In this document: positions 34,137 through 43,652 of the stretch, in pieces
Layout: every line of letters begins with the position of its first letter
Position numbering within the stretch: the first letter of the stretch is position 1
Source: an uncultured bacterium
GTDB taxonomy: Bacteria; Bacteroidota; Bacteroidia; Bacteroidales; Bacteroidaceae
Reading direction: 5' to 3'
Length of the DNA stretch: 64,000 nt
Assembly (NCBI GenBank): GCA_905215345.1
Contig: CAJMPR010000006.1
Location: 62,001-126,000, forward strand
Notes under the pieces: model-generated
Databases searched by the model: none
The model's input: the letters and a program-made list of their open reading frames with translations, nothing else
Told to the model about the DNA's origin: nothing
Program-made: the position numbers and the translations under genes

Positions 34137-34721
34137 ATGGGATTTCAAGCAGTTAAGAAATACTACGATATTAAACACATTGTAGCTGTTTACGATAAGC
34201 GGGATTTCGGCGGCCCTTGCATTTGCATAGGTTCCCCGTTATGTCACGATATAATAGTTATTAGGATTGCGGACGCAAAGGTAGTAAAGGGGTACGAACG
34301 CAGTAACGACAATTTAGCTCGCTATTATGCAGCAATAAAAGAAGACGAAAAGAACGGAATACTTCGGGGGCTGATTGATACCCCGGACGTATTTACCCAG
34401 AACTTACCGGTTTACACTATTAAGGATTGGGCCGTAGTTGCCGACCATTGCGAAGAATACGGGTGGCCTAATACTACCAATTCGGGTTATATCATGTACG
34501 AAAATACCTATTTCAAAACAAGGGAAGAAGCCTACGACTACTTACTGAAGGACACAGCCGCCGGGGTTCGTTGTTGTAACTTTAGGTACAACTTCCGGGA
34601 AGGATGCGACCGGATAAAACACGCTTTTCGCTTACTATTTCGGGAATGTTGGTTTTGGGTTGCAGCCCGTACCGTTGGACGTTATAAGGTATTGAGAGGG
34701 GGAAATTATGCGACACATTGA
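34137..34721 (+). CDS. Hypothetical phage protein
   Basis: 194 residues, aromatic and cysteine-containing (GGPCICIGSPLCHDIIVIRI, AVVADHCEEYGWPNTTNSGY, CCNFRYNFREGCDRIKHAFR). No family recognised. It overlaps the VRR-NUC gene by 14 bases. Confidence 0.55.
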   Translation: MGFQAVKKYYDIKHIVAVYDKRDFGGPCICIGSPLCHDIIVIRIADAKVVKGYERSNDNLARYYAAIKEDEKNGILRGLIDTPDVFTQNLPVYTIKDWAVVADHCEEYGWPNTTNSGYIMYENTYFKTREEAYDYLLKDTAAGVRCCNFRYNFREGCDRIKHAFRLLFRECWFWVAARTVGRYKVLRGGNYATH

Positions 34722-35064
34722 AAGCCAAATACAACAGAATTGCGTTACTTGGTTCCGATTACAGTACCCAAGTATAGCCCGGCTTTTGTTTGCGGTTCCA
34801 AACGGCGGCGCAAGGAACGCAGTAGAAGCCGGTATTATGAAAGGCGAAGGAGTAACGGCCGGGGTTTCCGACCTTATACTACTTTACCCTTCTTCCGGGT
34901 TTCATTCCCTTTGCATTGAAGTAAAGACCCCCAGCAAAAGCAGTAAACAAACTGACTATCAAAAGAAGTGGCAAGCATTAGTAGAAGCACACGGAAGCAA
35001 GTATATTGTTTGCCGTTCCTTCGATGAATTCCGAACCGAGGTTAAGCAATATTTAGCCTTGTAA
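34708..35064 (+). CDS. VRR-NUC domain nuclease
   Basis: 118 residues, a full stand-alone VRR-NUC. Motifs: ESQIQQNCVTWF, FAVPNGGARNA, EGVTAGVSDLILLYPSSG, FHSLCIEVKTPSKSSKQTDY (D and E-x-K catalytic pattern) and QKKWQALVEAHG. In phages it acts as a Holliday-junction-type nuclease or with packaging. It is the last gene before the palindrome-controlled packaging operon. Confidence 0.88.
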   Translation: MRHIESQIQQNCVTWFRLQYPSIARLLFAVPNGGARNAVEAGIMKGEGVTAGVSDLILLYPSSGFHSLCIEVKTPSKSSKQTDYQKKWQALVEAHGSKYIVCRSFDEFRTEVKQYLAL

Positions 35065-35109
35065 TGTTGGTAACTTTTCAGTTTTTAGCAAGCCTTTCAG
35101 AATTTAAAG

Positions 35110-35141
35110 CGTATTACTATAATACGCTTTTTCTATTTTTG
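35110..35141 (+). promoter_or_regulatory. Regulon palindrome and -7 box before the packaging operon
   Basis: CGTATTACTATAATACG (35110-35126; GCGTATT/AATACGC arms) is followed after 7 bases by TATTTTTG (35134-35141), an exact TAnnTTTG. The palindrome occupies the place where a -33 box would be. A -33-independent, activator-dependent promoter is likely, though repressor binding is also possible. The ParB-methylase gene starts at 35167. Confidence 0.75.
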
Positions 35142-35166
35142 CCGTATAATTCAAATACTTATCATT

Positions 35167-37317
35167 ATGGCAAAGAAGGTTATAGAAACCAATATAGAAA
35201 ACCTTATACCGGACGACGTAAATTTTAATAAAGGTACGCAGTTCGGGCAAAGTTTGATAGAAAAGAGCCTACGCCAATTTGGGGCGGGCCGTTCTATTCT
35301 TTTGGATAAAAACAACCGCATTATAGCAGGTAATAAGACCGTAGAGAACGCCGGACAAATAGGGTTAGATAAGGTTATTATAGTAGAAACCACCGGCGAA
35401 GAAATAGTAGCAGTAAAGCGTATTGATGTAGATTTAGACACTAAGGAAGGCCGGGAACTTGCGTTAGCCGATAACGCTACCGGGGCCGCTAACTTGGATT
35501 GGGATAACAGTGCATTAACCGCAGCTTCCGAGAAATGGGATATTGATGCCGAAGGTTGGGGTGTAGAAGTAGAAGACTTTGGAGAAAAAGAAGAAGACGA
35601 AGACACAGGAACCCAACTAAAACGGCTTAAAGATGATTTTATACTCCCACCCTTTTCCGTTCTGAATACCCGTACCGCAGAATGGAAGGAACGCCGCCGG
35701 GCTTGGTTGGAGATTGGAATAAAGAGCGAAGAAGGCCGAAACGAAGAATTAACCTTTTCAAAAACAGCACAACCACCAATTTTTTACGATACAAAGAACG
35801 CTTTACGCGAAACGTTAGGCCGGGAACCTTCTACCGATGAAGTAGTAACCGAAATGGAAAAGTTAGGCATTAAAGCAATGACTACTACCAGCATATTCGA
35901 CCCGGTTCTAACCGAACTTTCCTACCGTTGGTTCAACATTGAAGGCGGCCGGATATTAGACCCTTTCGCCGGGGGAAGTGTTCGCGGAATAGTTGCCGCT
36001 AAATTGGGTATGCCTTACGTTGGAAACGACCTACGGGAAGCCCAAGTAAGGGCCAATATGGAGAACGCGAAGGAAGTCTTAGGTAATACTTCTTCCGAGG
36101 TTTTACCGCGCTGGACTATTGGCGATAGTGCCGAACTTGAAAAGGTTCTGAAAAGTAACGGAGTTTCCGGCGAATTTGATATGCTATTTTCTTGCCCGCC
36201 CTACGCCGACTTGGAAGTATATAGCAAAGACCCCCGCGATATTTCAAACATGGATTACCCGCAATTCTTAGAAGCATATCGAAAGGCGATTAAACAGGCT
36301 TGCGACCGATTAAAAGATAACCGTTTCGCCGTTTTCGTTGTAGGCGACATTCGGGACAAAAAAGGCATTTATCGGAACTTTATAGGACACACAATAGAAG
36401 CGTTTACCGATTGCGGGCTAAACTACTATAACCACCTTGTTTTAGTGAACCAGGTTACAAGTATGGCTATTCGGGTTAGAAAGCAATTCAATACAAGCCG
36501 CAAAATTGGTAAGGTACACCAAAACGTATTAGTATTCTGCAAAGGCAGCGTAGAAGAAACGGTAGACCAATTCGAGGAAATACAAGTAAAGAAAGCAGTA
36601 GAAATATTCAATAAGAGCCGCGAGAATAGCGAGCTTCACGATGATGTATTAGTATTCTACAAAGGCGACCCGAAGGCGATAAAGGAAGAATTCGGGGAAC
36701 TACACGCCGGCGAAGAAACTCCCATATTCAACGAAGAAGGCGAAGAAAAGCAGGAATCCCCAAAAGAGGATAACACCCGTGACAATGAAAAAAAAATCAA
36801 AGTCAAAATTAGCGGCAAATGGATGAAACACAAATTCATGTGTTCCAAAGATTATATAACCAACGTTTGTAAAGGAAGCTGTTGTACCGGTTCGGATAAA
36901 GTATTAATATCCTTATTACCCGAAGAAGCGGAACTACAAAAAAAATTAGGGTGTTCAGTAAAAAACGGTAAGTTGTTACCGCATAACAAAACGGGAAAAT
37001 GCCCTCATATCCAACCTAACGGTTTATGTAATCTACATTTTACCCCTAATAAGCCCTTCGGATGTATTGCAAGCCCTTTTACCTTGAATGAAGCCCGAAC
37101 GCTTATTTTACGCCACCGATATAGCTTAATGAAATGCCACGGAAACGGAGATTATGCTTACCGCGTATTCCGGGCTTCCTTAGATTTGATTTTCGGAAAG
37201 GAAGAAGCACAACGGATAAGCGATTATTACGATAACAACGACGGGGATATGATAGCCTACATGTCGAATACCAACTATAAGAGTATTCTTTATTTGGATA
37301 AGCTAAAACACGAATAA
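35167..37317 (+). CDS. ParB-like / DNA methylase fusion with Cys-rich C-terminus
   Basis: 716 residues in three parts. The ParB/Srx-like N-domain (about 1-110) reads IENLIPDDVNFNKGT, NRIIAGNKTVENA and ELALADNATG. The methylase (about 180-440) has DPFAGGSVRGIVAAKLG (SAM site) and motif IV SCPPYADL. From about 555 the tail is cysteine-rich (FMCSKDYITNVCKGSCC, KLGCSV, GKCPHI, GLCNLHF, FGCIASP), like YkgJ-type metal-binding domains. The last part might be a separate gene fused by deletion. It heads the late packaging operon and probably modifies phage DNA and/or recruits terminase. Confidence 0.8.
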   Translation: MAKKVIETNIENLIPDDVNFNKGTQFGQSLIEKSLRQFGAGRSILLDKNNRIIAGNKTVENAGQIGLDKVIIVETTGEEIVAVKRIDVDLDTKEGRELALADNATGAANLDWDNSALTAASEKWDIDAEGWGVEVEDFGEKEEDEDTGTQLKRLKDDFILPPFSVLNTRTAEWKERRRAWLEIGIKSEEGRNEELTFSKTAQPPIFYDTKNALRETLGREPSTDEVVTEMEKLGIKAMTTTSIFDPVLTELSYRWFNIEGGRILDPFAGGSVRGIVAAKLGMPYVGNDLREAQVRANMENAKEVLGNTSSEVLPRWTIGDSAELEKVLKSNGVSGEFDMLFSCPPYADLEVYSKDPRDISNMDYPQFLEAYRKAIKQACDRLKDNRFAVFVVGDIRDKKGIYRNFIGHTIEAFTDCGLNYYNHLVLVNQVTSMAIRVRKQFNTSRKIGKVHQNVLVFCKGSVEETVDQFEEIQVKKAVEIFNKSRENSELHDDVLVFYKGDPKAIKEEFGELHAGEETPIFNEEGEEKQESPKEDNTRDNEKKIKVKISGKWMKHKFMCSKDYITNVCKGSCCTGSDKVLISLLPEEAELQKKLGCSVKNGKLLPHNKTGKCPHIQPNGLCNLHFTPNKPFGCIASPFTLNEARTLILRHRYSLMKCHGNGDYAYRVFRASLDLIFGKEEAQRISDYYDNNDGDMIAYMSNTNYKSILYLDKLKHE

Positions 37318-37327
37318 TAATTAGATT

Positions 37328-37846
37328 ATGGCACGACCAACCAAATATAACAAAGAGATAGCGGAAAGGATATGTTCGCTTATAGAAACCGATACCTATA
37401 CGGTAGCGGAAGTTTGCCGTTTGGTTAAAATTGCCCCTTCTACGTACTTCGATTGGATTAACAGATTTACGGAGTTTTCGGATAACATTAAAAAGGCAGA
37501 AACGGCCCGTATGGCCTTCTTTGTTGCGGAAGCGAAGAAAAGCCTACTAAAGAAGATACAAGGCTATACGGTACAAGAAAAGCACGTTACTACGGTAGGT
37601 TCCGGGAAGCTCGACGTAAACGGGAAAGAGATACCCAAGATAAAGGAGCAAAAGACGGTAGATAAACACTTTCAACCGGACACCGCCGCGATAATATTTA
37701 CCCTTTGCAATGGAGAACCGGACACTTGGAAGAACCGCCAAAACAACGAAGTTACCGGTAAGGACGGTAAAGACCTATTCGGACAACTTACCGATGAAGA
37801 ATTAGATAAGAAAATAGCAGACTTGGAAAGGAAGTTAAGCAAATGA
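37328..37846 (+). CDS. Terminase small subunit-like DNA-binding protein
   Basis: 172 residues. The N-terminal HTH (PTKYNKEIAERICSLIETDT, TVAEVCRLVKIAPSTYFDWI) suits recognition of a pac or cos site. The helical C-terminal part (DEELDKKIADLERKLSK) fits oligomerisation. It overlaps terL by 4 bases, the standard small-large terminase order. Confidence 0.82.
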   Translation: MARPTKYNKEIAERICSLIETDTYTVAEVCRLVKIAPSTYFDWINRFTEFSDNIKKAETARMAFFVAEAKKSLLKKIQGYTVQEKHVTTVGSGKLDVNGKEIPKIKEQKTVDKHFQPDTAAIIFTLCNGEPDTWKNRQNNEVTGKDGKDLFGQLTDEELDKKIADLERKLSK

Positions 37847-39306
37847 CACGCCAAGAGAAATTAGACTATATAGCCGCTTTGCATGAAAGGTTAGTACGGG
37901 AAGCACGTACCGACCTTTTGCCGTTTACGCGCGCTACTATGCCTACTTTCGACCCGGCCCCCTTCCATAAACGCTACTATTCAATTCTTACGGACTTTGC
38001 CGATAGGAAAATTAAAAAGCTAATGGTATTCATGCCGCCCCAGCATGGAAAAAGCGAAGGTTCTACCCGCCGCCTTCCGGCTTTCATATCCGGCAAAAGA
38101 CCCGACACCAAAATAGCCGTAGTAAGTTATTCAGCACCCAAGGCCCGCAAGTTTAACCGGGAAATACAACGTATCATAGATAGCCCGGAATATGCCGAAG
38201 TATTCCCGGAAACCCGCCTTAATGCTTCCAATATTACCACCGTTGCCGGTTCTTGGTTAAGGAACGCCGACGAATGCGAGATAGTAGGACACCGGGGCGG
38301 CTTTAAGACCGTAGGAGTTGGCGGCCCGCTTACAGGCGAGCCGGTAGACGTTCTTATTATGGACGACATCTATAAGGACGCTAAAACAGCTTGGTCGCCG
38401 GTAGTTCGCGCCGCTATTGAAGATTGGTACGACACCGTAGCCGAAACCCGCCTACACAACGATAGCCAACAACTTATAGTTTTTACCCGTTGGCACGAAT
38501 TAGACTTAGCCGGCCGGTTGTTAGAGCAGCAAGGCGAATACGACCCGGTAACAAACCCCGACGGCTGGGTAGTAGTAACCTATCAAGCTATCAAAGAAGG
38601 CGCGCCGACCGAATACGACCCACGCCAAGAAGGGGAAGCGCTGTGGCCCGAACGGCATAACTTACAAAAACTAAACAATGTTCGCAACCGTAACCCGCAC
38701 GTATTCGCCAGCCTTTACCAGCAGAAGCCGAAACCGTTAGAGGGCCTTATGTATGAACACACCTTTAAGGAGTACGAAATACTACCAGCGACCCGGAAGA
38801 AGAAGGTAAAGAACTATACCGATACAGCAGACACCGGCGAAGACTTCCTTTGCTCTATTACCTACTTAGAAACCGAGGTAGGAAACTTTGTATTAGACGT
38901 TCTTTATACGGCTAAACCAATGGAGTACACCGAACCCAAAACAGCCGAAATGCTAACGAAACACGCGGTAGAATTGGCGGTAATAGAGAGTAACAACGGC
39001 GGGCGCGGCTTTGCCCGGAATGTAGAAACCCAATGCCGGTTAATGGGTAATGATAAAACCCGTATTAAGTGGTTCTTCCAAAGTAATAACAAGGCTATCC
39101 GCATATTTACCCATAGCGGCGAAGTAATGAACCTTACTTATTTCCCGAAAGGCTGGGATAGAATGTGGCCGGAATTCTACCAAGCCATAACGCACTACAT
39201 GAAGGTAGGCAAAAACGACCACGACGACGGGCCGGATGCGCTTACCGGAACCGTAGAACAGAGAGGAAAAGGGAAAAGCCAAAATCTTAGCGGCCTATTT
39301 GGATAA
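37843..39306 (+). CDS. Large terminase subunit TerL
   Basis: 487 residues. The N-terminal ATPase has Walker A PPQHGKSEGS (about 65-74) and Walker B VDVLIMDDIYKD. The C-terminal nuclease carries acidic sites DTADTGEDF, LAVIESNNGGRG and DDGPDAL. It powers DNA packaging into proheads. No internal stop or intein is seen. Directly downstream is the portal gene. Confidence 0.94.
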   Translation: MTRQEKLDYIAALHERLVREARTDLLPFTRATMPTFDPAPFHKRYYSILTDFADRKIKKLMVFMPPQHGKSEGSTRRLPAFISGKRPDTKIAVVSYSAPKARKFNREIQRIIDSPEYAEVFPETRLNASNITTVAGSWLRNADECEIVGHRGGFKTVGVGGPLTGEPVDVLIMDDIYKDAKTAWSPVVRAAIEDWYDTVAETRLHNDSQQLIVFTRWHELDLAGRLLEQQGEYDPVTNPDGWVVVTYQAIKEGAPTEYDPRQEGEALWPERHNLQKLNNVRNRNPHVFASLYQQKPKPLEGLMYEHTFKEYEILPATRKKKVKNYTDTADTGEDFLCSITYLETEVGNFVLDVLYTAKPMEYTEPKTAEMLTKHAVELAVIESNNGGRGFARNVETQCRLMGNDKTRIKWFFQSNNKAIRIFTHSGEVMNLTYFPKGWDRMWPEFYQAITHYMKVGKNDHDDGPDALTGTVEQRGKGKSQNLSGLFG

Positions 39307-39333
39307 TCAATTAACAATCAAATATTTATAATT

Positions 39334-40806
39334 ATGGATATAGACAAACTTTTAGCAACGGACGACCATAGTACCGTAATTGCAGAATTGAAGAACGGAC
39401 GCAACGCGACAGAACCTAACGCCGAGCTTTACGAAAAACAGCTAAACCCCAAGGGCCACGATGTAAACGACCCGATTAAACGCCGGGATAAAATCGTAAA
39501 GGTTGATATAGACAGCGAAAGCCCCGAAAATGTTAAGAACATTACCAGCGACCCGAATTTTAACCCGGAAACGAATACCCGCCCGGAGCCGGTAGCGCGT
39601 ATAGCTTTGGCTATTCAAAAGCTAATAGTAAAGCGGGCCGTAGCCTTCACGTTCGGGAACTCGGTAGGACTTAACGCCGAGCCGGAAGAAGACAGCAAGG
39701 AAGAAGACGTACTAAAGGCAGTAAAGCGCGTTCTATTCGATACCAAAAGCCGGACTATTAACCGTAAAGTAGCTCGCGCTATATTCAGCAGCACCGAAGC
39801 GGCTGAATTGTGGTATCCGGTAGAAAAGCCTACCAATAACTACGGCTTCGCTTCCAAGTATAAACTAAGGGTAGCTATCTTTAGCCCCTACCTTGGCGAT
39901 AAACTTTACCCCTACTTCGACGAAACGGGCGATATGATAGCCTTTTCACGAGAATACACCCGGAAGGATAACAAAGGGGTTAAGTACACCTACTTTGAAA
40001 CCTATACCGATAAAGAACACCGCCTTTGGATTACCACTAATAACCAATGGCAGTTAGTAGATGGCTACCCCAAGCCCAATATTATAGGCAAAATTCCGGT
40101 TATATACGGCCGCCAACCCGCTGTAGAATGGGAAGACGTACAAGGCCTTATAGACCGCTTGGAAAAATTGCTTTCCAACTTTGCCGATACAAACGACTAC
40201 CACGCAAGCCCGAAGATATTTACAACCGGTTCTATATTGGGCTTTGCCAAGAAGGGCGAAAGCGGGGCTATCATAGAAGGCGAAGCAGGGGCAACCGCGC
40301 AGTATTTAGCATGGCAGAACGCCCCGGAAAGTGTCAAACTTGAAATAGAAACCCTTTTACGGCTTATCTATACCATTACCCAAACCCCGGATATTAGTTT
40401 CGATGCGGTTAAGGGTATAGGCGCGGTTTCCGGCATTGCCCTAAAACTCCTTTTCTTGGATGCACATTTGAAGGTACAGGACAAAATGGAAATTTTCGAC
40501 GACTATTTACAACGTAGATTAGCCGTTATACAAGCCTACTTAGCCAAGATGAACGCGAAAGATAACGAGTTTGTAGCAGCTACCGGAAGCCTTGTTATTG
40601 AACCCGAAATAGTGCCGTTTATGATTGAAGACGAAAAGGCAAAGGTAGACTTATATTTAGCAGCTACCGGGCAAAAAGCTATATGTTCACGTAAGACGGC
40701 CGTACAGCAATTAGGGTGGGTAAATGATACCGATAGCGAATTAGAGCAGATAGAAGCCGAAGAAGCCGTAGGGGCTTATTCCGACGTTATGGAACCAACT
40801 ATATAA
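39334..40806 (+). CDS. Portal protein (SPP1-like)
   Basis: 490 residues. Clip/stem-like features (RDKIVKVDIDSESPENVKNI, PVARIALAIQKLIVKRAVAF, KIPVIYGRQPAVEWEDVQGL, SGIALKLLFLDAHLKVQDKM) match the portal family by order and length. It forms the dodecameric DNA gateway of the capsid. The operon order small terminase, terL, portal, MuF supports the call. Confidence 0.88.
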   Translation: MDIDKLLATDDHSTVIAELKNGRNATEPNAELYEKQLNPKGHDVNDPIKRRDKIVKVDIDSESPENVKNITSDPNFNPETNTRPEPVARIALAIQKLIVKRAVAFTFGNSVGLNAEPEEDSKEEDVLKAVKRVLFDTKSRTINRKVARAIFSSTEAAELWYPVEKPTNNYGFASKYKLRVAIFSPYLGDKLYPYFDETGDMIAFSREYTRKDNKGVKYTYFETYTDKEHRLWITTNNQWQLVDGYPKPNIIGKIPVIYGRQPAVEWEDVQGLIDRLEKLLSNFADTNDYHASPKIFTTGSILGFAKKGESGAIIEGEAGATAQYLAWQNAPESVKLEIETLLRLIYTITQTPDISFDAVKGIGAVSGIALKLLFLDAHLKVQDKMEIFDDYLQRRLAVIQAYLAKMNAKDNEFVAATGSLVIEPEIVPFMIEDEKAKVDLYLAATGQKAICSRKTAVQQLGWVNDTDSELEQIEAEEAVGAYSDVMEPTI

Positions 40807-40809
40807 GCT

Positions 40810-41256
40810 ATGATAAAGGCACGGTTTAACATAGATAAGCTATTTGAAGGCGTTTACGAAAAGGTAGAGATAATAACCGATACCGTTAAAGACGCTATTC
40901 AAATGGCTTGTTTGGAAGTAACGAAGAATGCCAAGGGGTTAGACACATACAAAGACCAAACGCACTACTTACGTTCTTCGATTGGTTTTGTTATCTACGA
41001 CCACGGCGAAAAGGTAGCCGAAAAGTTTACTTCTTCCGGCGGAACCAAGGGAAACGAAGGAGTAGCAGAAGGGCAACGGATAGCCGCCGAAGCCGCCGCC
41101 CAATACCCCAACGACATAGTAGGGGTTATAGTAGCCGCCGCCGATTACGCCCTATATGTAGAAAGTAAAGGGTACGACGTTATTACCGGCCCTTGCAATG
41201 AGTTGAACGCGATACTTGAAAAGTATTTGAGAATAGCAATAGAAGAACTTAGGTAA
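40810..41256 (+). CDS. HK97 gp10-like protein
   Basis: 148 residues. The pattern KDAIQMACLEVTKNAKGLDT, THYLRSSIGFVI and ADYALYVESKGYDVITGPCN is that of HK97 gp10/tail-completion proteins (helix then 'Y-x-x-x-VE-x-G'). It is unusually placed between portal and MuF genes. Head-tail connection is a likely role. Confidence 0.65.
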   Translation: MIKARFNIDKLFEGVYEKVEIITDTVKDAIQMACLEVTKNAKGLDTYKDQTHYLRSSIGFVIYDHGEKVAEKFTSSGGTKGNEGVAEGQRIAAEAAAQYPNDIVGVIVAAADYALYVESKGYDVITGPCNELNAILEKYLRIAIEELR

Positions 41257-42953
41257 TGAAAGACAGGCAGAAAGTAATAAAATACATAGCAAGCGTAGAA
41301 AAGCAACTTTACGCCTTGTTTGGCAGCACCTACGAAGCCGCCTTACACCTAACCGAAGTTAGGAAGGCAATAGAAGCGGGCGATACTTTTACATGGCAGG
41401 GAAACCCGGCCGCCGAAAAGAAGTTAGACAGATATTTAAAAGACCTTAGTAACAAGGCTTCTGTTATCATTAAGAACGGGATTATAGGCAGTTGGAACAA
41501 AGGGGAAGCAAACGCCAAGGTTCCAGTATTAGAAGCCTTCGGTAAAACCCCGGCACTTCGCAAGGAAGCTAACGACATTTGCGACGAAGCGGTAAAGGCA
41601 CACAGGGCCAAAGGTAAGACCGGCCACGCCTTCGCAAATGCAGCGCGGGGCGGTATGAATATTTCTACCCGCGTTTGGAACCTTACAGGCAACGCAAAGC
41701 AAGAACTTGAAACCATTATACAAAACGGCATACTCGAAGGCAAAAGCCCGGACGAAGTAAGCCGAAGCGTTAAGGGCTATTTGAATGAACCAAACGCACT
41801 ATTCAGAAGGGTAAGAAACAAAGAAACGGGTAGGCTTGAATTAAGCGAAGCGGCCCGGAAGTACCACCCCGGCCAAGGGGTCTACCGTTCAGCCTATAAG
41901 AACGCCCGCCGGCTGGCAGTTACCGAAATGAACGCCGCTTTTCGCCGGGCCGAGTGGGAAAGCTACCAAAACAACCCGCTTATTACCAGCTACGAAATAC
42001 GGTTAAGCAATAACCACACCGTAGTAATAAACGGAAAGCTACGTACTTTATACGATATTTGCGATGTATTGGCCGGCGTTTATCCTAAAACGTTCCTTTG
42101 GACGGGTTGGCATCCGCAATGCCGTTGCGAAATGATACCTATACTTATTTCAGAAGACGACTTTAGGGCAAGAATTCGGGCACGAAAAGCCGGTAAGTTA
42201 AACGATTGGAATCCGACCGATAAGAAGCCGGTAACAGAAGTTCCCAAAGCGTTAAGCGATTGGGTAAAGGATAACCAAGAACGGGCTAAAGGCTGGGGAA
42301 ACCTACCCTACTTTGTTCGGGATAACCAAAAACAAATAGGTACACTTAAAGTAAATACCTATACGGATGAAGAACGGGCCTTTACACGGGCGCGGCAAAC
42401 AGCCGAAGCAATGAAGCGGGCTATTACCGAACTTGGCAGTCTATACCCCAATATAGAGAATACCGAACTTGCAGCTTTGCACCATTACACGAAACAAGGG
42501 GGTAACTACCGACAACTTAACAAGCAGTTGAGTAAAGACGAACTTACCGACTTTAACGCGGCTTCCGCTTCTTTGATAAATAAGGCTTTGGCTTCCCTTC
42601 CTGCTTTTAAAGGAACCGTTTACCGGGGTTCAATTATGAAGCGGGCAGAATACGAACGCTTATACGCAGGTAGAAGCGAGATTACGCACAATATATTTAC
42701 TTCGGCAAGTAAAGACGCGGCCGTAGCTTGGAAGTTTGCCAGCTACCGGGAACCAGGTAAAAACGAAGTACGGCTATTGTTTGAGATACAGAGCAAAAAC
42801 GGCCGGGATATATCCAATATTTCAGAATTTAACGGTAACTTTACACCGGTAGACCAAAAGGAAATACTATTTAAGAACGGAACCCGTTTTAAGATAGTAA
42901 CAACCGAAACGGATATATTCGGGAACATTTATTTAAAACTAAAGGAGCTATGA
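41256..42953 (+). CDS. MuF/gp7-like head morphogenesis protein fused to an ADP-ribosyltransferase domain
   Basis: 565 residues. N-terminal MuF/SPP1 gp7 region (about 1-330) includes RRLAVTEMNAAFRRAEWESY and FLWTGWHPQCRCEMIPILIS, the Cys-rich signature. The C-terminal ~165 residues carry an ADP-ribosyltransferase core: TVYRGSIMK (catalytic Arg), NIFTSASKDAAVAWKF (S-T-S type) and VDQKEILF (Q-x-E). An ejected virion ART would modify a host target at infection (as T4 Alt does), which is inference. It overlaps the previous stop by one base. Confidence 0.85.
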   Translation: MKDRQKVIKYIASVEKQLYALFGSTYEAALHLTEVRKAIEAGDTFTWQGNPAAEKKLDRYLKDLSNKASVIIKNGIIGSWNKGEANAKVPVLEAFGKTPALRKEANDICDEAVKAHRAKGKTGHAFANAARGGMNISTRVWNLTGNAKQELETIIQNGILEGKSPDEVSRSVKGYLNEPNALFRRVRNKETGRLELSEAARKYHPGQGVYRSAYKNARRLAVTEMNAAFRRAEWESYQNNPLITSYEIRLSNNHTVVINGKLRTLYDICDVLAGVYPKTFLWTGWHPQCRCEMIPILISEDDFRARIRARKAGKLNDWNPTDKKPVTEVPKALSDWVKDNQERAKGWGNLPYFVRDNQKQIGTLKVNTYTDEERAFTRARQTAEAMKRAITELGSLYPNIENTELAALHHYTKQGGNYRQLNKQLSKDELTDFNAASASLINKALASLPAFKGTVYRGSIMKRAEYERLYAGRSEITHNIFTSASKDAAVAWKFASYREPGKNEVRLLFEIQSKNGRDISNISEFNGNFTPVDQKEILFKNGTRFKIVTTETDIFGNIYLKLKEL

Positions 42954-43135
42954 CAGACGAAGACAAATTAAAAGACCTTGACCCAAAGAACCCCTTTACG
43001 CAAGCTATAAAGGATTGGGCCAAAGCTCCCGAAAGCCAAAAGAAAGAGTTCTACGAACAAAACGCGGGGGCTATCGACCGTTGGCAAGCAGAAACCGACG
43101 CTTTACAAGAAGGCAAAGAAACGAAGAAGGAGTAG
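42950..43135 (+). CDS. Small acidic protein ending the packaging operon
   Basis: 61 residues, acidic and helical. The stop codon is inside the stem of the downstream terminator, and the start overlaps the previous stop by 4 bases (ATGA). No function recognised. It could be a short immunity or chaperone partner of the ART protein (speculative). Confidence 0.55.
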   Translation: MTDEDKLKDLDPKNPFTQAIKDWAKAPESQKKEFYEQNAGAIDRWQAETDALQEGKETKKE

Positions 43136-43160
43136 TTAAAAGCTACTCCTTTCTTGTTAT
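43127..43160 (+). terminator. Intrinsic terminator of the packaging/head operon
   Basis: AAGGAGTAG (43127-43135) pairs with CTACTCCTT (43143-43151), a perfect 9-bp stem with a 7-base loop, followed by T-rich TCTTGTTATTTT. It separates the packaging operon from the leftward moron genes. Confidence 0.88.
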
Positions 43161-43225
43161 TTTCTCCGTTTTTTTGATTTGTGGCACTTTGTTTCAATAA
43201 TGATAAAAGATATAGCCAAAAGAAT

Positions 43226-43441
43226 TTAAACGGTTTCTGCGGGATTTGTGGCCTTTTTGGGGGCTTTCAATAAAAAACTATAATCTCCCGCAATACGAAT
43301 GCAAGCCTTTATAAGTTCTTCCGCGTATCTACTTTCGCTTTTGTTCAGTTCGGATAAAGAACTTAAATCTTGTAGGGCTTCTTCACAATCTTGTAAGTCG
43401 GTTAGCGTATTTTCAAACCGGCAATAACTCATATTTGACAT
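43226..43441 (-). CDS. Small hypothetical protein on opposite strand
   Basis: 71 residues, MSNMSYCRFENTLTDLQDCEEALQDLSSL... with an acidic helical body. Such 'SNMSYCRFENT' small proteins are common in Bacteroidales phages. The function is unknown. A -7-like TATTTTTG is on the minus strand at 43467-43474, so it has its own promoter. Confidence 0.65.
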   Translation of the reverse strand: MSNMSYCRFENTLTDLQDCEEALQDLSSLSELNKSESRYAEELIKACIRIAGDYSFLLKAPKKATNPAETV

Positions 43442-43560
43442 AGTTAAACAGATTTTAAATTTTAGGCAAAAATAGATATTCCAAAGCAGAAAGCAACTAT
43501 TACGGTTTGAAATTATAGTTTACTCCGTATATTTAACTCTTTGAAAATTAGTAATAAGAA

Positions 43561-43586
43561 GGGGGCTATAACCGAAGTTTGCCCCC
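43561..43586. terminator. GC-rich hairpin in the moron island
   Basis: GGGGGC (43561-43566) and GCCCCC (43581-43586) form a stem. T-runs are weak on both sides, so the terminator call is tentative. It would separate the 43226 gene from leftward transcription of the lipoprotein pair. Confidence 0.45.
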
Positions 43587-43652
43587 CATTTTGCCCTAAA
43601 CAGGCAGTAGCCCATTAACAGCGCGAATACAATAGCGTAAAATACTTAAATT

